Numbered from the stretch's first letter, positions 1 through 11,535 are shown. The stretch: 64,000 nucleotides of DNA from Naumovozyma dairenensis CBS 421 (GCF_000227115.2 NC_016488.1:434001-498000), one strand, 5' to 3'. The notes: generated from the sequence alone by a model not told the origin. Made by a program: numbers and translations.

Positions 1-216
1 CAGGAAGAAAATTTTTTTCTTTCTTAAGCTGCCCTTTGTCCTTTTGCCTCCCGTACCATCCATCCATCAATTATACTTAAGTGAGTCCTTTTTTTTCCAT
101 CATATTTCAATTGTCTCTCTTTTCTATTTTTTTAAATACTTTCCTTTATTCATTTTTTATGAACTTTGTTCTTTTACAAATGGCCGTTCCAGAACCATCA
201 AAACTATATATACAAA

Positions 217-1232
217 ATGGCTTCCACTGATTTCTCCAAAATTGAAACTTTGAAACAATTGAACGCTTCTTTAGCTGACAAATCTTACATTGAAGGGTAC
301 GTTTAAATATCTCCCGCGCTTCTTTAAAAAGTTACTATTGTTGTTCCCTTTTCATGTTTTGGTTTTGTTTTTGTTTTGTGCTTGTTTATGTCCACTGTTT
401 TTGTTAATGCTATTGTGAATGATGAATTTAATTCTTTGGTCCGTGTTTATGACAGGAAGTAAGACCCCTGGTATGAGTGACAAAAGAGATGTGATTGATT
501 TCACGGTATCTGACTTTAATACAATGTTAATGAATTTTTTATTCAGTACAAAACACAATATTGCGAGCCAAAAAAAAACAAGAACAAAATACAAGAAAGG
601 ATGGAATAACATACATAGTATCAAAAGGCTTTCCTTTTTCTCTGTTCATTTTTTTTACTAACAATTACTTTTCATTTATCTTTTATTATAGTACTTCTGC
701 CACTCAAGCTGACGTTACTGTCTTCAAGGCTTTCCAAGAAACCTACCCAGAATTCTCTAGATGGTTCAACCATATTGCTGCTAAGGCCGATGAATTCGAA
801 TCCTTCCCAGCTGCCACCGCTACCCCTGCCGCTGAAGAAGAAGATGACGAAGACGTCGACTTATTCGGTTCCGATGACGAAGCTGATGAAGAAGCTGAAA
901 AATTAAAGGCTCAAAGAATTGCTGATTATAACGCTAGAAAGGCCGCTAAGCCAGCAAAGCCAGCAGCTAAATCTATTATCACTTTGGACGTTAAGCCATG
1001 GGATGATGAAACTGATTTGGAAGCAATGGTTGCTAACGTTAAAGCCATCGAAATGGACGGTCTATCTTGGGGTGCTCACCAATTTATTCCAATTGGTTTC
1101 GGTATCAAGAAACTACAAATTAACTGTGTTGTTGAAGATGACAAAGTTTCTATGGATGATTTACAACAAGCCATTGAAGAAGATGAAGATCATGTTCAAT
1201 CTACCGATGTTGCTGCTATGCAAAAATTATAA
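217..1232 (+). CDS. EFB1: Translation elongation factor 1-beta (eEF1B alpha), spliced
   Basis: This is the guanine-nucleotide exchange factor that recharges eEF1A with GTP during translation elongation in the cytosol. Exon 1 is 217-296 and exon 2 is 692-1232, giving 206 residues, the same length as S. cerevisiae Efb1. The 5' splice site is GTACGT at 297-302, the branch site TACTAAC is at 656-662, and the acceptor AG is at 690-691. The N-terminal part is a GST-C-like helical region, followed by an acidic linker rich in Asp and Glu. The C-terminal exchange domain begins near [16 protein letters not shown] and runs to the terminal MQKL. Codons in exon 2 are the restricted set typical of highly expressed yeast genes. 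The intron also carries a snoRNA. VPS8 follows downstream as in S. cerevisiae, but about 6 kb of inserted DNA separates them. Confidence 0.97.
297..691 (+). other. EFB1 spliceosomal intron
   Basis: The intron is 395 bases long. It starts with GTACGT, has a perfect yeast branch site TACTAAC at 656-662, and ends in a pyrimidine-rich run and TTATAG. It interrupts a Gly codon at the same place as in S. cerevisiae EFB1 (exon 1 encodes the first 26 residues plus two bases of the Gly codon). It hosts a C/D snoRNA. Confidence 0.95.
411..526 (+). ncRNA. snR18: Box C/D snoRNA snR18 inside the EFB1 intron
   Basis: Box C (ATGATGA) is at 419-425 and box D (CTGA) at 510-513. A short terminal stem pairs ATTGT (412-416) with ACAAT (521-525). 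The guide element CTTTGGTCCGTGTTT at 434-448 sits directly upstream of a D'-like ATGA (449-452). It is complementary to the large-subunit rRNA stretch AAACACGGACCAA, which contains the A649/C650 2'-O-methylation sites (S. cerevisiae numbering) guided by snR18. The fifth base upstream of D' (444, T) pairs with the A of that pair, as the box D+5 rule requires. Known for the family: snR18 lies in the EFB1 intron in S. cerevisiae. The exact ends are estimated from the terminal stem. Confidence 0.9.
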
Positions 1233-1911
1233 GTAACGCGTAAATCAAACAAATATTAAAATAATAAAATAAATTAATAAAAAAAAAATTATAAATTATC
1301 ATTCCATTAACGTTAATTAAAAAAATAATTAAGTAAATATATATCTATAAATTCAAAGAAAACCTATTCAATATTGTAACATAACCAAATGAATTGCGTG
1401 TCTTCCTTCTTTCCTTCTGTATTACCTCTAGAATAATTTTTTTATTGAGAATAAATCTGACGTCATTTGATAATTGTAGTTATGTGCTGCAACAATACCT
1501 TTTTTTCACTAATTGAAATATTAGAATTGAATGATCATTTTGACAAAATGCTGCCAAAGTATTATAGATCAGAATCCTTTCAAGTGGTAATGATTTGTGG
1601 GGCGGGGGGCGATATACTTGATCCAAATCATACTTAAATCGGGGATCGAAGAATGGGGTAATGTTAGATGGATAGTAATTGTACTCGGCCAAGTAAAACG
1701 AGGGTCATATTACTGGCAGATTCGACAGGCTTAGCTCGACGATCTTTTTCAAGACATACCAATGATAACCTTACCACTTAAGCTACTTCCGAAGGCGTTA
1801 TCAAATGTACAACTATTTTTTGGTTTCCTCTCAATAAGAAGTAAATTGCCACTAACATGAGTACATAATTAAACGTTAATTTGGGTAAAAATCTTTTAAA
1901 TATAGAAAGAA
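1233..1911. other. EFB1 downstream intergenic region, no gene seen
   Basis: The first 150 bases after the stop codon are very AT-rich, as expected for a yeast 3' UTR and poly(A) region. The rest has only short open frames without recognisable content. No tRNA-like or repeat signature was seen before the duplicated block begins near 1912. Confidence 0.6.
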
Positions 1912-1914
1912 TAA

Positions 1915-2207
1915 ATCACCCGGTTCATCACAGGTCTCGGTATCTTCTTTCTTACCATCTGAGCACCAAAATTTATCGTAATTATTCGGATTAAAACATA
2001 GAGTTTCCAAAAAAAAATATCTGTTATATTTGGAACTCGTAAACGATTTATTCTTGACATAAAATATCCCTTATTACAAAAATTGCAACATCCTGGAAAG
2101 AATTTACAACGCTTCACGTTGGAGTACAGTTGTACGATATCTATTTTTTGACTAATGAAGGAAATATCCGTCTTCTGATCCTCGCCCGCCTGTGAAACCA
2201 AAAACAA
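1915..2207 (-). pseudogene. Broken copy of the small CCxxC ORF found intact in copy B
   Basis: It corresponds to 40979-41377 in copy B. The shared peptide includes the motif PGCCNFCNKGYF. A length change in an A-run near 2010-2018 shifts the frame, so the C-terminal half differs completely and reads into non-conserved sequence. The start region is also altered. No function is known for either copy. Confidence 0.6.
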
Positions 2208-2315
2208 TCATCTTTGTTTCCAAAAATATTACAGTTCCCGTTTTGTTGAAGTACAGAAGTGAACTTCTTGTGGAGAAGAATCATCATTCTTTAGGTATAT
2301 ATTTCACGTTTTCCC

Positions 2316-2599
2316 TTTATAGTGTAAGTGCAGAACGCTTTCACAGGTAATGACTCAATATATGGGCTACAGATGACTAAGATATCAGTTTCGAAGAACT
2401 GCATAAGAGACTGTTAACTCTTTCAAGAAATCCCTTCAATGGTGATTATCGCTGTCATTTTTAAGGCTTCATATAGCCAACAAATGGAAATAATGAGACT
2501 TGTTCGTGACATAATAGTACCTTTTTTTATATGATGGCTCTCAGTTAGTGAGCTCCTTTTCGATAAACGATTTCATCAACCAAACCTCGTTTTATAGTG
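2316..2599. repeat. 9-bp direct repeats TTTATAGTG flanking a 275-bp segment absent from copy B
   Basis: TTTATAGTG occurs at 2316-2324 and again at 2591-2599. In copy B the sequences outside the two repeats are joined through a single TTTATAGTG. This is the signature of a microhomology-mediated deletion in copy B, or less likely an insertion in copy A. No coding frame is recognisable in the 275 bases. Confidence 0.85.
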
Positions 2600-2932
2600 A
2601 AAAAAGATATCCATCCCTTAAATACGCGCCAGAAACTTTTCAGTTTTTCTTGGGTTATAGACTTATCAGTCTGGATCTCGGACTATGTCTTAGCTATTGC
2701 CTTAGATATTGTTTTTTTTATTATTAACGTACGTATATAGAATTATAGGAACATACCTAGAAAACTAGGGAAAGTAAAATAAACTAAAATAAAATAAAGG
2801 TAACGGTTCTAAATACAAGCAAAGGCTGGAGTTTCCTCAATAGCTAGCTAATAAATGTCTTTGTAACTGGACAGGTACCTCACAATATGGCTGTTGGGTA
2901 TACATAGATATATATTATCCCAGGATATGTGC

Positions 2933-4262
2933 TTAGTGCTTCCTTTCCGTAATGGTTGCGTCAGGTTTTCTTGATGTGGTGGTGGATGTAGATGATGTAG
3001 CGGTGATTGTTGTTGGTTGGAACGAAGTCGTGGTGATGGAGGTAGTAGTTGGTGGTGCTACAACGGCAGAGGATGTTAATGGAGAACTTACCACGTCTGC
3101 AGTTGAGGTGGTAGACGTAGTAGTTTGTGGTGCTTCAACGGTAGAGGATGTTACTGGAGAACTTATCACGTCAGTAGCTGTAGATCTTAAAAGGGTACTA
3201 GTGGTTCTTGTAGCTGCTGAACTTAATACGGTAGAGATAGGAGTTGGCGTTGATCCTGAAACGTAGGTTGTACCCGGTCCTGCACTTGATACACATTGGT
3301 TGAAGTTTGGTTTACCGGTAGGGATACTACATCTGTCAGGAATGTCACTGTATGGCCCTTGCTTATTGTAACTGATATGAACAACTGGGAGACCTCTGTG
3401 GGTCATAAATTCGAAGTTGAATTGAAACATATCATAGCCGAAACCGATGAAGATTGATCTGGTTAATATGTCATATGCACCACTGAAGGGTTTTGGAGTA
3501 GTTACGATAACTAATGTACCTGTCAATGGAGAATATGATCCTACTAATATATGTGTACGAGCTGTTTGAGATCCATGGAAGTATAAATCATGATTCTTGG
3601 AGAACCCGTGGAAGGTTATTGGTAACCCAATAAGGTTCGGCATACCAAAGAAATGGATATCTTTCTTATAACTGTCACAGTAAAAATATTATCAAATGTT
3701 TTACTAATATCAATATGAAGTTCATGTTGGTTCAACATAGCGACACACCCTGAACCCATCATGGAGGAACTTAACGTATGGTTACCACCATTGAAGATGA
3801 TAGTACCCTTATTTTGCATTTGGTCAGCTCCTGTACCTAGAGTAAGCTGGGATGTAGTTTCAATGTGGAGAATACCGATGTTGATGAAACTATTCTTTGT
3901 GAAGACTGTAGTGCTACCTGTAGTAGTAATCTTGCCACGAATACCAAAGAAACCATTATTTAAAAAATCCGTCAGACTTAAATCGATGGTTTCACTCAAA
4001 AGAAGATTACCGTCGTTGTGAAAGGTGGAACCAGTCACGTTCGAGGAACCCACACAGACATCACCTTGATTACTTAGATTATTGTCAAACCCAACATGTC
4101 TACCACCAGTAATTGACAAAAACGGCTACCTTTTTTAATGAAGAAGGGGAAACGGTACTCAGCGCCCCCTATGTAATGTAATCTTCCAAAAAGATCGAAT
4201 GCTGAAGCGACATTTAACATTAGACTGGCTAGAATTACCAGTATATAATATTTAGATACCAT
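2933..4262 (-). pseudogene. Frameshifted Hyr1/Iff-like cell-wall protein gene, copy A
   Basis: Its translation is nearly identical to the intact 442-residue protein at 41824-43152 but is split over three frames. From the 5' end, the signal peptide and about 45 residues read to near 4137. There two extra single bases, compared with copy B, shift the frame (the region TTGACAAAAACGGCTACC). The beta-rich middle then reads to near 3690, where one A is missing from an A-run, and the last part reads from there to the stop at 2933. The remaining sequence is not more decayed than copy B, so the lesions are recent. The S/T-rich tail and the stop position match copy B. Confidence 0.9.
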
Positions 4263-5496
4263 TTTGATTGAATAATAATGATGTGTTAGGAGTTTATATT
4301 TTTGTTGTTGTTATTATCGTTATTGTTGCAATTATAAAATAAACAAAAATATGGAATGAAGACTGAAAGAAAATAAATTGAATCAAGAAAGCTTTCGTTT
4401 CCATTTTGAAAATGTGTTCTCTTTTATATATGAACCTTTGTGTGGTTTTGGAGTTTCAGTCGTACTTGCCCAACAGGTTACATCATGAGTGTCACAGTAT
4501 AATCTGTTGTATTGTTACTTTTTGTTGGAAAGTCCTTCATTTGAAATTGTGAATCCTTTAAGATGCCATGGACTCTAGTGGTGTATTTTACTAGAAATTA
4601 GGCATGGAGAGTATGTATGTATGCCCTAAAGCATATCAGACATATCTTTTGTCAAAAGCTTAATTTTAAAGTTAAGATGCCGTAAATCTCAGGACAAGTC
4701 CTTGTCAATTACGTACATAGTATTACTGTGAATTACCATGGATACCACTATTTGATGCCCTCTGTAATTTATCTGTACACATGTGTCAGAGCATCTTTCA
4801 AATGAAGAAGGCCGATAAATCGGAAAAACAATGTCACAGAACTATTACAAAAAAGTATTGCAGACAGGTTTGGACATCTTGATTTGTAAGAAAACTCAAT
4901 GTACTGGACGCGAGTAGGCTTCAGCACAATATGTTACCGTGAGATAATCCTTCTAGAAGAGGACCCAAGTTCCTAGATTTCTTTTCAGAAGAGCGTAAAT
5001 CAAAGGTAGATCTTCGCGAAAGTTACGTAATAAGACGCCTACGGGAATTTCCTGACAATTGGCCTCTCCTTTTAAATAAGTATAACGTCCGTTCGACGCA
5101 AACTGGTTTCTTTAACTAGTGATAACTAAGCAGCGAAACGTGACAATGTCTGCACGATTCCCGCATTTTTCGGTCGTAAAAGTATACAGGGAAGGGTCTC
5201 TGAAACAACAGCCGTGGAAACTCCTGAAAGAGGGATCTCCATAAAGCGAAGCTCGGACTTCTTATCGAAGATCTTCTATGTTACGTACTACATCACGTAT
5301 ATATTTCTCGAAGTAGCGTAAGAATCATCGACAAGGAGAGGAAAGAGACTCGGTACTACCGGTCGCGAATCTTTACGCCTCCCATGATTAATTATGGACC
5401 AAGTTGATGCACAATTATAATTTGTACTATGTTAGTCTCAACCTATGAACTAATGAAAATAATTAATAAACTATTATAGATTCGCCCTAGAGAAAC
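4263..5496. promoter_or_regulatory. Upstream region of the broken cell-wall gene (copy A)
   Basis: This gene-free 1.2 kb is duplicated with the cell-wall gene. It contains a TATA-like ATATATAAAA on the minus strand near 4424-4433, about 160 bases upstream of the start codon. No other site was recognised. Short open frames here are disrupted between the two copies and are unlikely to be coding. Confidence 0.5.
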
Positions 5497-5773
5497 TGTT
5501 AGCTGTAATTTACTTCTTATTGGTAGCTCCGGTTTTTCTACTATCCATACTCAAGTATAATGTATAGGTTTATTGTATAATAGGTATAGGAATGATAAAG
5601 TAAATACCTTGAAGCTTAAACATTGATACGGTTCTCTAGCCTAACTTCAGTCGTGAAGTTATCATTAATAGTTCTTGCAAAAATAGTTAAGCTCAACGTG
5701 TCGCATATACCGGTAATACATTTTAATAGGATCTTGGTTATATTTATTCTTGGTACAAGTATTATTAACTACA
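5497..5773 (+). repeat. Solo LTR-like repeat, family B, copy A
   Basis: It starts TGTTAGCTGTAATTTACTTC and ends near AACTACA, about 277 bases. The same element occurs at 44387-44663 (inside copy B) and, more diverged, from 19204. The TG start, CA-type end, length and dispersal fit a solo LTR of a Ty element. No target-site duplication was found. The element marks the right edge of the duplicated block. Confidence 0.65.
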
Positions 5774-5864
5774 GCTACTTCATCCTTAGATCCCGTAGTG
5801 GGGTTCAGAGAAACTAAATTAAACTCAAATTATTTATATTATTTGTGTTATAAGTAACAATCAA

Positions 5865-6192
5865 TGCTAGATCTACATAGGATGATTTGGTGTTATATGC
5901 TGAGCACCGTATAGAGAGACCTGGCCAGCCACTCTGGGCTTGAGTGCTACCCTAAAACGGGTCGCCGTGCGACTAACGAAACGTAATATTATCGTTGACA
6001 CATTTGGACAGACCAGTCAACCCATTGAATGACATTTGACAACCAACTACTCAAGACTAACCTGTTCTCCAACTGGAACTCTCCTTTAGTTAATTATCAT
6101 ATATCAAAATATATGACTCTTGTATAATTAAAAAACGTATCTATCGGTTACCATTATCCTTATCTTAGAATTGGCTTAAGTTAACCAACTAT
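5865..6192 (-). repeat. Degenerate LTR-like repeat, family C (reverse)
   Basis: The reverse complement aligns with 44679-45010. Shared islands include AAATGTCATTCAATGG, AAAGGAGAGTTCCA and TGGCCAGG. Both copies end in a CTAACA or CTAGCA type terminus. A length of about 330 bases and the opposite orientation at the two sites suggest an old dispersed LTR. No coding sequence remains. Confidence 0.55.
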
Positions 6193-7236
6193 ATGGAAAA
6201 ACATAATTCGGAAAATATAAATATGCAATGCATATCAGGATAATTCATGGCCTTAAATTTCACTTCCTCCACATTTATAAAATAATTCTGCTTGACTTAT
6301 CTCAACTCTGGATATGTTTTGAATAACATGAAGGTTGGGATCTTCTTGTATTTTTGGTCTCTCACAATATCCTCTATTATAATATAACCTCCTTCTAGTT
6401 ACCTATTTATAATTCAAGTCAATGACAGTAAGTTTGCATTGTGCGTTTGCATTGGGTTTTTCAGTTAAGAATTTTTATTTACTGTAAAGCAAGTTCTTGC
6501 TGGTGAGTCCTTTGACAATTAAGCTTCCCAAAAAGTTTTAAGTTATTCTCAGAGAACGAAAGTACAATATAGGAACCATAGGTCTCATATGCCAAATTTT
6601 GAGGTGGACGACATTTATTAACTTAAAACCAAGATAAACCCGAGAGTGTCAGTACACTCTGGATAGTATTCTATTATCTGACAAATATTTAACGCTTTCA
6701 TTGACTGTTTCTGGATACCCCTGAAATAGAAGTAGAAATTGGAGAACTTTTCTCTCAAAAGATTAGAATATTTAAATATGTCTGACTGTACTGGAATAAT
6801 AAATAAAACAACGCATAGGATCTTTGAAAGAGATACTCAAGGAACAGAACATTACATATTAAAAGGTATTTGTAGCTACATCATATTGATAATTAGACCT
6901 TAAATTTACGTTCCTTTCAACATATATTATTTGATGTCTTAATAAATTGCTAATTATCTAATAGAAGTTTCATGAAAGGCTAAGGTGAAGGCTGGCTCAT
7001 CAAATCCGTACTGTGACATCTTGTCGTCAGCCGCGCCTCGAGCTATTTTTTTTGCAGTTAGTTGACCAGAAAGGTTGGCGTTATAGATACAAGGATATAT
7101 AGATAGATACATATGGGGATATGAAATTGTATAGTCTAGTCTAGGGAAATTCAAGGACTCAACATAACTCAGTAAAAGGGGTTAGTGATTTATATGTTAT
7201 ATAAAGTAACCTTGGAGAGCAGAAAAGTTACGAACT
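6193..7236. other. VPS8 upstream intergenic region, no gene seen
   Basis: This is about 1 kb of AT-rich sequence with no convincing ORF, tRNA or repeat. It contains the VPS8 promoter; no specific site was recognised. Confidence 0.5.
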
Positions 7237-10200
7237 ATGCAAGATGATGCATTACACAATGACCCACTGGCAGAGTCAACAACCACCGCTTCTACAGTTA
7301 CGGACAATATGGTAACTACGAATGACAATGACAGCGACATTGTACCAAGCGATAACACGTCGTTAAGTACCAATTACATATCCTTACCTGCCTCAATATC
7401 TCCGCCTATAAAGACATCCGGAACTCCAAACTATGGGCCTTTTACTGTTGAAGGAAACTCAAACAAATTGACTTCAAGTACACCTAGTAACCAATACTCT
7501 CGCGCTGATTTTAGCAACGTCGACAATTCAGAAAATGAGAATGACCCCTCAGATCCGATGACAAACGAATCATTTTTTCAGATGATATCTGACCATTCTG
7601 TATCGCAGGGCCAAGAATCTAGTGATAACAGTATTGTTGATAATAATAAATTAATTAAATGGCTGAATTTAAATCAAATATGTTCGATTGTTTCTGCATA
7701 TGGAAACCCTACATGTTTCATTCCGACAAAACAGTTCATTATAATCGGAACATCTAAAGGCTTCGTGTTGATCTTTAATTTAAAAGAGCACCTTCAATCA
7801 ATTTTATTCCCTCACGTTGTCGATACAAACTCGAAAACTTCAGATAATCATAATCCTGCTGTTGGCCTAAAGTCATCTGTACAACTACTTTCAATATCAC
7901 GGGATGGTACCTATTTGTCAGCAGCCTATAAATCCGGCGATGTTTTTGTTTGGAATTTAAATCTGAACATGGACTATAATCAGGATGATAAAAATGATAT
8001 ACCTGGTGCTACTGATGATAATAAACCGTTGGACCCATTATCTGCAGTCCTTCATATTAACTACCACAAGGGTATCCGAATCAATGGACTGGCTTTCGTT
8101 TCAAATAGACATACTGGATTATTGGTCAGTGATTCTTCTGGTAAAATCGTATTTCATAGTGGACATCGAAATAATTTCTGGAAACTAGTTTATAACTCAA
8201 AGATTCTATGGCACCAGGAGAATGAAAATCTGTTATCTTCGAAAATGGTTTCGGTATCCCAACGATTCTCTTCATCTTTCAAGGATAATAGCAAATATAA
8301 GAACAATTTAATTGCCACTTTGACCACTAAATCCTTTATAATAATTTCAACAAATCCGCATCCCTCCATTTTATTCAGAGAACGAATTTTATCCCAAATT
8401 TCAACACCAATTTATAATTATTCTACAGAATGGTCTCCTGATAAATCAATGGTGGCATATTCGATTAATAATCGCATCAATATTTTCTTCTTAGGGGAAG
8501 ATTTGACTGTTGGAAGACATCCTTTATCAAAATCAACTTCCTTGCTTACTGAATCCATATTATCTATTCAGTGGGTAAGTAATCAATTATTAGGGTTATT
8601 GACTATATCACATCAATTTTTTCTCGTTGATATTAAATGTCCAAATAAAATATTAATGAAGCTAGATTTACTGGTCCATGATTTATTGATCCCACCTGAT
8701 AAACATTTCCACTACCATAATACCAGGATTTATCTTATGACTTTATATAATTTTAAGATTGGTAAATTTGCAAACTGGTCTGATTTGATATTAAACCTTG
8801 TACAGCAGGGTGCATATATCAAGGCATTGAGATTAATCGAGCTTTTTCTGAATCCAAATTTCTCCTTGGCACCAATTTTAAAGTTACATTCAAATCAAAC
8901 TATAAGAGAGAAACAACTAGCTGATTCATTCTATAATTTATCATTAGCTACTTTGAAACATTTATTAGGTGAAAAAAACCGTAAACTCGGTGATAAGAGG
9001 GCACCATTCAAGGCCAGTTACAATAAGATATTCGACTTATTTACATTGGTGCTTCGTGTCTTCTCCGATATAGATTCAAATTCCAAGACTACATTAACTC
9101 GATCGTTCTTAGAACAATCTGTTGACTTCTTTAATAACTTTACGATTGGTCTATATTTTGAATCTCTTTCAAATTTAATATTACAAGGTACTATCAAATT
9201 GATATCCCCAACAATATTTAAAGAGGCAATCATATTTTATGCAAATTCAGGAAGGTTTGAGACAATACAAAATTTGGTAATAAATTTAAATCCAATGACC
9301 TTAGACGTTGATCTTGCTTTTAGGCTATGCAAAAAATATAACCTAAATCAGATCCTAATTTATTTGTGGAATAAAATATTTGGCGATTATACAACACCTC
9401 TGGGTGATTTCATTTGTCTCTTGACCAAGAATCCTCAAGAATGTATGTTGCTCAATCAATCTGCTGATGAGTCATTAGTTTTCAATTATTTAGGATCCAT
9501 CCTAACAGGGGAACAATATCCTTTAACGCATGTTATGCTTCCAGTGGAAAACGGTATTCAACTAAAGGCAAAAATGGATTTATATAACTTTTTATTGAGC
9601 GGAACATTGATACCATGGCCAAAAAAAGGTGCTAATAATGATGGCGACGCACGATCAAAATACAAACTCCATACTATGAGGAAAACCGAACTGGATAAAG
9701 AACCAATATTTCCATATTTTCAACTTCTGTTAAACTATAATGTGGAAAATACGATAGCTATGCTCGACAGAGTGTTTGAGGATTCGATATTTAATTCAAT
9801 AGAGGTCGAAGATTCCTTCAAACAAGATTCGGAAGGGAGAATCATAAAGATCGACAGAAAATACATCATTGATTTGATTGTAGATATCATAAAACAAAAA
9901 CAAAAACAAAAACAAGAAGAACATAAAGTAGAACAACTAAATGAGACTATGGTTCTTCATTTGGCAATCTTTGTGTCGACAAATTCAGCAAAATATCCGC
10001 AATTTATCAAGTTATCTAGAGATACAATTTCGTTATTAATATCAATTCTTTGTGATTATTACGATAACCATTTAAGAATGGAATGTCAGAAGGCTATTGA
10101 GTCGATTCTACCCTTTTACTCTCCCCCGGATCCCAATATGTTTATTCTAAAATTAAAAGAACGGGACTACAATAGGGTTTTATTTTCTTACTATAGACGT

Positions 10201-11535
10201 TCTAAAATGACCTGTGAATTATTGGAAATGGCATTACTATCTGATAATTTGAATAAAGATTACGATATAACACTGGCTGAAATTTTTGACTTTGTTTTAT
10301 CAAATAGAGATTCAAGAATATCGACACAAAGTCAACGCCTCTCAGAGCAAATTGTAGCCCACTTCGATAAAATTTTAACTGATATGGGAACCGTCCAGAC
10401 AATTGAAGTTATTCAAAGGTTTGATTCAAACTTACATCAAACAATTCTTGATATATCTGATGGAAGGCGACAACAGAAATACTTAGAATACTTAGCAGTG
10501 AATTATGCCAACATTACAACAGTAAATCAGGTTACAACAGAAAGAAATCTGTTTGCCAATGAAAAAATGCGAGAAATATACACGGAATTGAGCTGCCAAT
10601 ATAAATCAGAGGAGGAGCTATTGGCTTGGATTAAAACATTAAACTTGAAAACTGTGCACGTAGATAAACTAATTGAAAGGTTGCGTTCATCAAAAAATTT
10701 TGAACCAATGGCTATCGTACACGAGAAGCTATATGATTACGATATGATGGTTAATGATCTTTTACAATGTATTAAAATATGGTTCAAATCAGATACTTCA
10801 CAATACCAGAAATTACAAAGGTATGTGAAACTAATTATCGGTGTTTCCGATGAATCATCAACGGCAGGAGAAGAGAAATGGACAGAATTGATTGCTTGTT
10901 TGATTACTATTTATTCTGGCATCATTGAATCACCACAATTAAGAAATGCCTGTAATAGAATATTACAGGAAATTTTTGTTTCCTTAGTCCATGCTACCGG
11001 GAAAGCGGAAGCTGAAAGATTCGAAGTCAGAAAAAATGATGCGTTTTGGAAAATCTTAGCCCGAGTTCTGGAACATAAGGGTATTGTTCTAATGAAAGCG
11101 CAGCATGTTAACGGATTGTTACGTGACATTTTTTCGGTATATACTGTAGAGGAATGTTTATCCTCGTTAATATTAAAACTTTTCAATGATTCTTCGTACT
11201 CGCTAGTTGAAATGTACACTACTTTACTCAAACAGGGGTGGTCTATCAAAAATGATGAATGTGAAATCTGTGGGAAGAAATTGTGGGGAGTTGGATTAGA
11301 TCCACTTAATTCAATAATATGGCTAGCTGAGACTAAAGATATTAATATTCTCGAAAAAGATGCCATTGTTGATGATATTCGCTCAATGAGCCTTGATGTT
11401 GTCGTTTTTAAATGTAACCATGGCTACCATCAACGTTGTCTTGAAAATTTGAAACAAACAAGCACAAATTTTAGGTGTTTAATGCATGATCGCATAAAAG
11501 ATGAAAGTACCAAAGAGGAGCAATATGATTTATGA
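7237..11535 (+). CDS. VPS8: CORVET tethering complex subunit Vps8
   Basis: Vps8 is a membrane-associated subunit of the CORVET complex. It binds the Rab5-type GTPase Vps21 and tethers vesicles to endosomes on the way to the vacuole. The protein has 1432 residues, longer than S. cerevisiae Vps8, mainly through a low-complexity Ser/Thr/Asn N-terminus of about 140 residues. A beta-propeller-like region follows (for example SAAYKSGDVFVWNLN), then a long alpha-solenoid. A C-terminal RING-H2-type zinc domain is visible: C1342, C1345, C1393, H1395, H1398, C1401, C1414, H1417. The start is the first ATG in frame. A KQ-rich tract lies near residues 886-894. The order EFB1-VPS8 and both orientations match S. 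cerevisiae chromosome I. Confidence 0.96.
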   Translation: MQDDALHNDPLAESTTTASTVTDNMVTTNDNDSDIVPSDNTSLSTNYISLPASISPPIKTSGTPNYGPFTVEGNSNKLTSSTPSNQYSRADFSNVDNSENENDPSDPMTNESFFQMISDHSVSQGQESSDNSIVDNNKLIKWLNLNQICSIVSAYGNPTCFIPTKQFIIIGTSKGFVLIFNLKEHLQSILFPHVVDTNSKTSDNHNPAVGLKSSVQLLSISRDGTYLSAAYKSGDVFVWNLNLNMDYNQDDKNDIPGATDDNKPLDPLSAVLHINYHKGIRINGLAFVSNRHTGLLVSDSSGKIVFHSGHRNNFWKLVYNSKILWHQENENLLSSKMVSVSQRFSSSFKDNSKYKNNLIATLTTKSFIIISTNPHPSILFRERILSQISTPIYNYSTEWSPDKSMVAYSINNRINIFFLGEDLTVGRHPLSKSTSLLTESILSIQWVSNQLLGLLTISHQFFLVDIKCPNKILMKLDLLVHDLLIPPDKHFHYHNTRIYLMTLYNFKIGKFANWSDLILNLVQQGAYIKALRLIELFLNPNFSLAPILKLHSNQTIREKQLADSFYNLSLATLKHLLGEKNRKLGDKRAPFKASYNKIFDLFTLVLRVFSDIDSNSKTTLTRSFLEQSVDFFNNFTIGLYFESLSNLILQGTIKLISPTIFKEAIIFYANSGRFETIQNLVINLNPMTLDVDLAFRLCKKYNLNQILIYLWNKIFGDYTTPLGDFICLLTKNPQECMLLNQSADESLVFNYLGSILTGEQYPLTHVMLPVENGIQLKAKMDLYNFLLSGTLIPWPKKGANNDGDARSKYKLHTMRKTELDKEPIFPYFQLLLNYNVENTIAMLDRVFEDSIFNSIEVEDSFKQDSEGRIIKIDRKYIIDLIVDIIKQKQKQKQEEHKVEQLNETMVLHLAIFVSTNSAKYPQFIKLSRDTISLLISILCDYYDNHLRMECQKAIESILPFYSPPDPNMFILKLKERDYNRVLFSYYRRSKMTCELLEMALLSDNLNKDYDITLAEIFDFVLSNRDSRISTQSQRLSEQIVAHFDKILTDMGTVQTIEVIQRFDSNLHQTILDISDGRRQQKYLEYLAVNYANITTVNQVTTERNLFANEKMREIYTELSCQYKSEEELLAWIKTLNLKTVHVDKLIERLRSSKNFEPMAIVHEKLYDYDMMVNDLLQCIKIWFKSDTSQYQKLQRYVKLIIGVSDESSTAGEEKWTELIACLITIYSGIIESPQLRNACNRILQEIFVSLVHATGKAEAERFEVRKNDAFWKILARVLEHKGIVLMKAQHVNGLLRDIFSVYTVEECLSSLILKLFNDSSYSLVEMYTTLLKQGWSIKNDECEICGKKLWGVGLDPLNSIIWLAETKDINILEKDAIVDDIRSMSLDVVVFKCNHGYHQRCLENLKQTSTNFRCLMHDRIKDESTKEEQYDL

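Larger units (their letters stand above)
1912..5790. repeat. Duplicated block, copy A
   Basis: This stretch matches 41080-44670 nearly base for base in the same orientation, with scattered substitutions and small indels. It holds a frameshifted relic of a small Cys-containing ORF, a frameshifted Hyr1/Iff-like cell-wall gene, its roughly 1.2 kb upstream region, and a solo LTR (5497-5773). It carries about 275 bases (2325-2599) that copy B lacks. Both copies sit inside otherwise syntenic gene pairs: EFB1-VPS8 here, YGR054W-MUP1 for copy B. Confidence 0.93.

Noticed and set aside
2952..3266. Val/Glu-rich plus-strand frame opposite the cell-wall gene (also at 41843-42157)
   Set aside because: It is the antisense shadow of the Ser/Thr-rich repeat tail and has no independent support.
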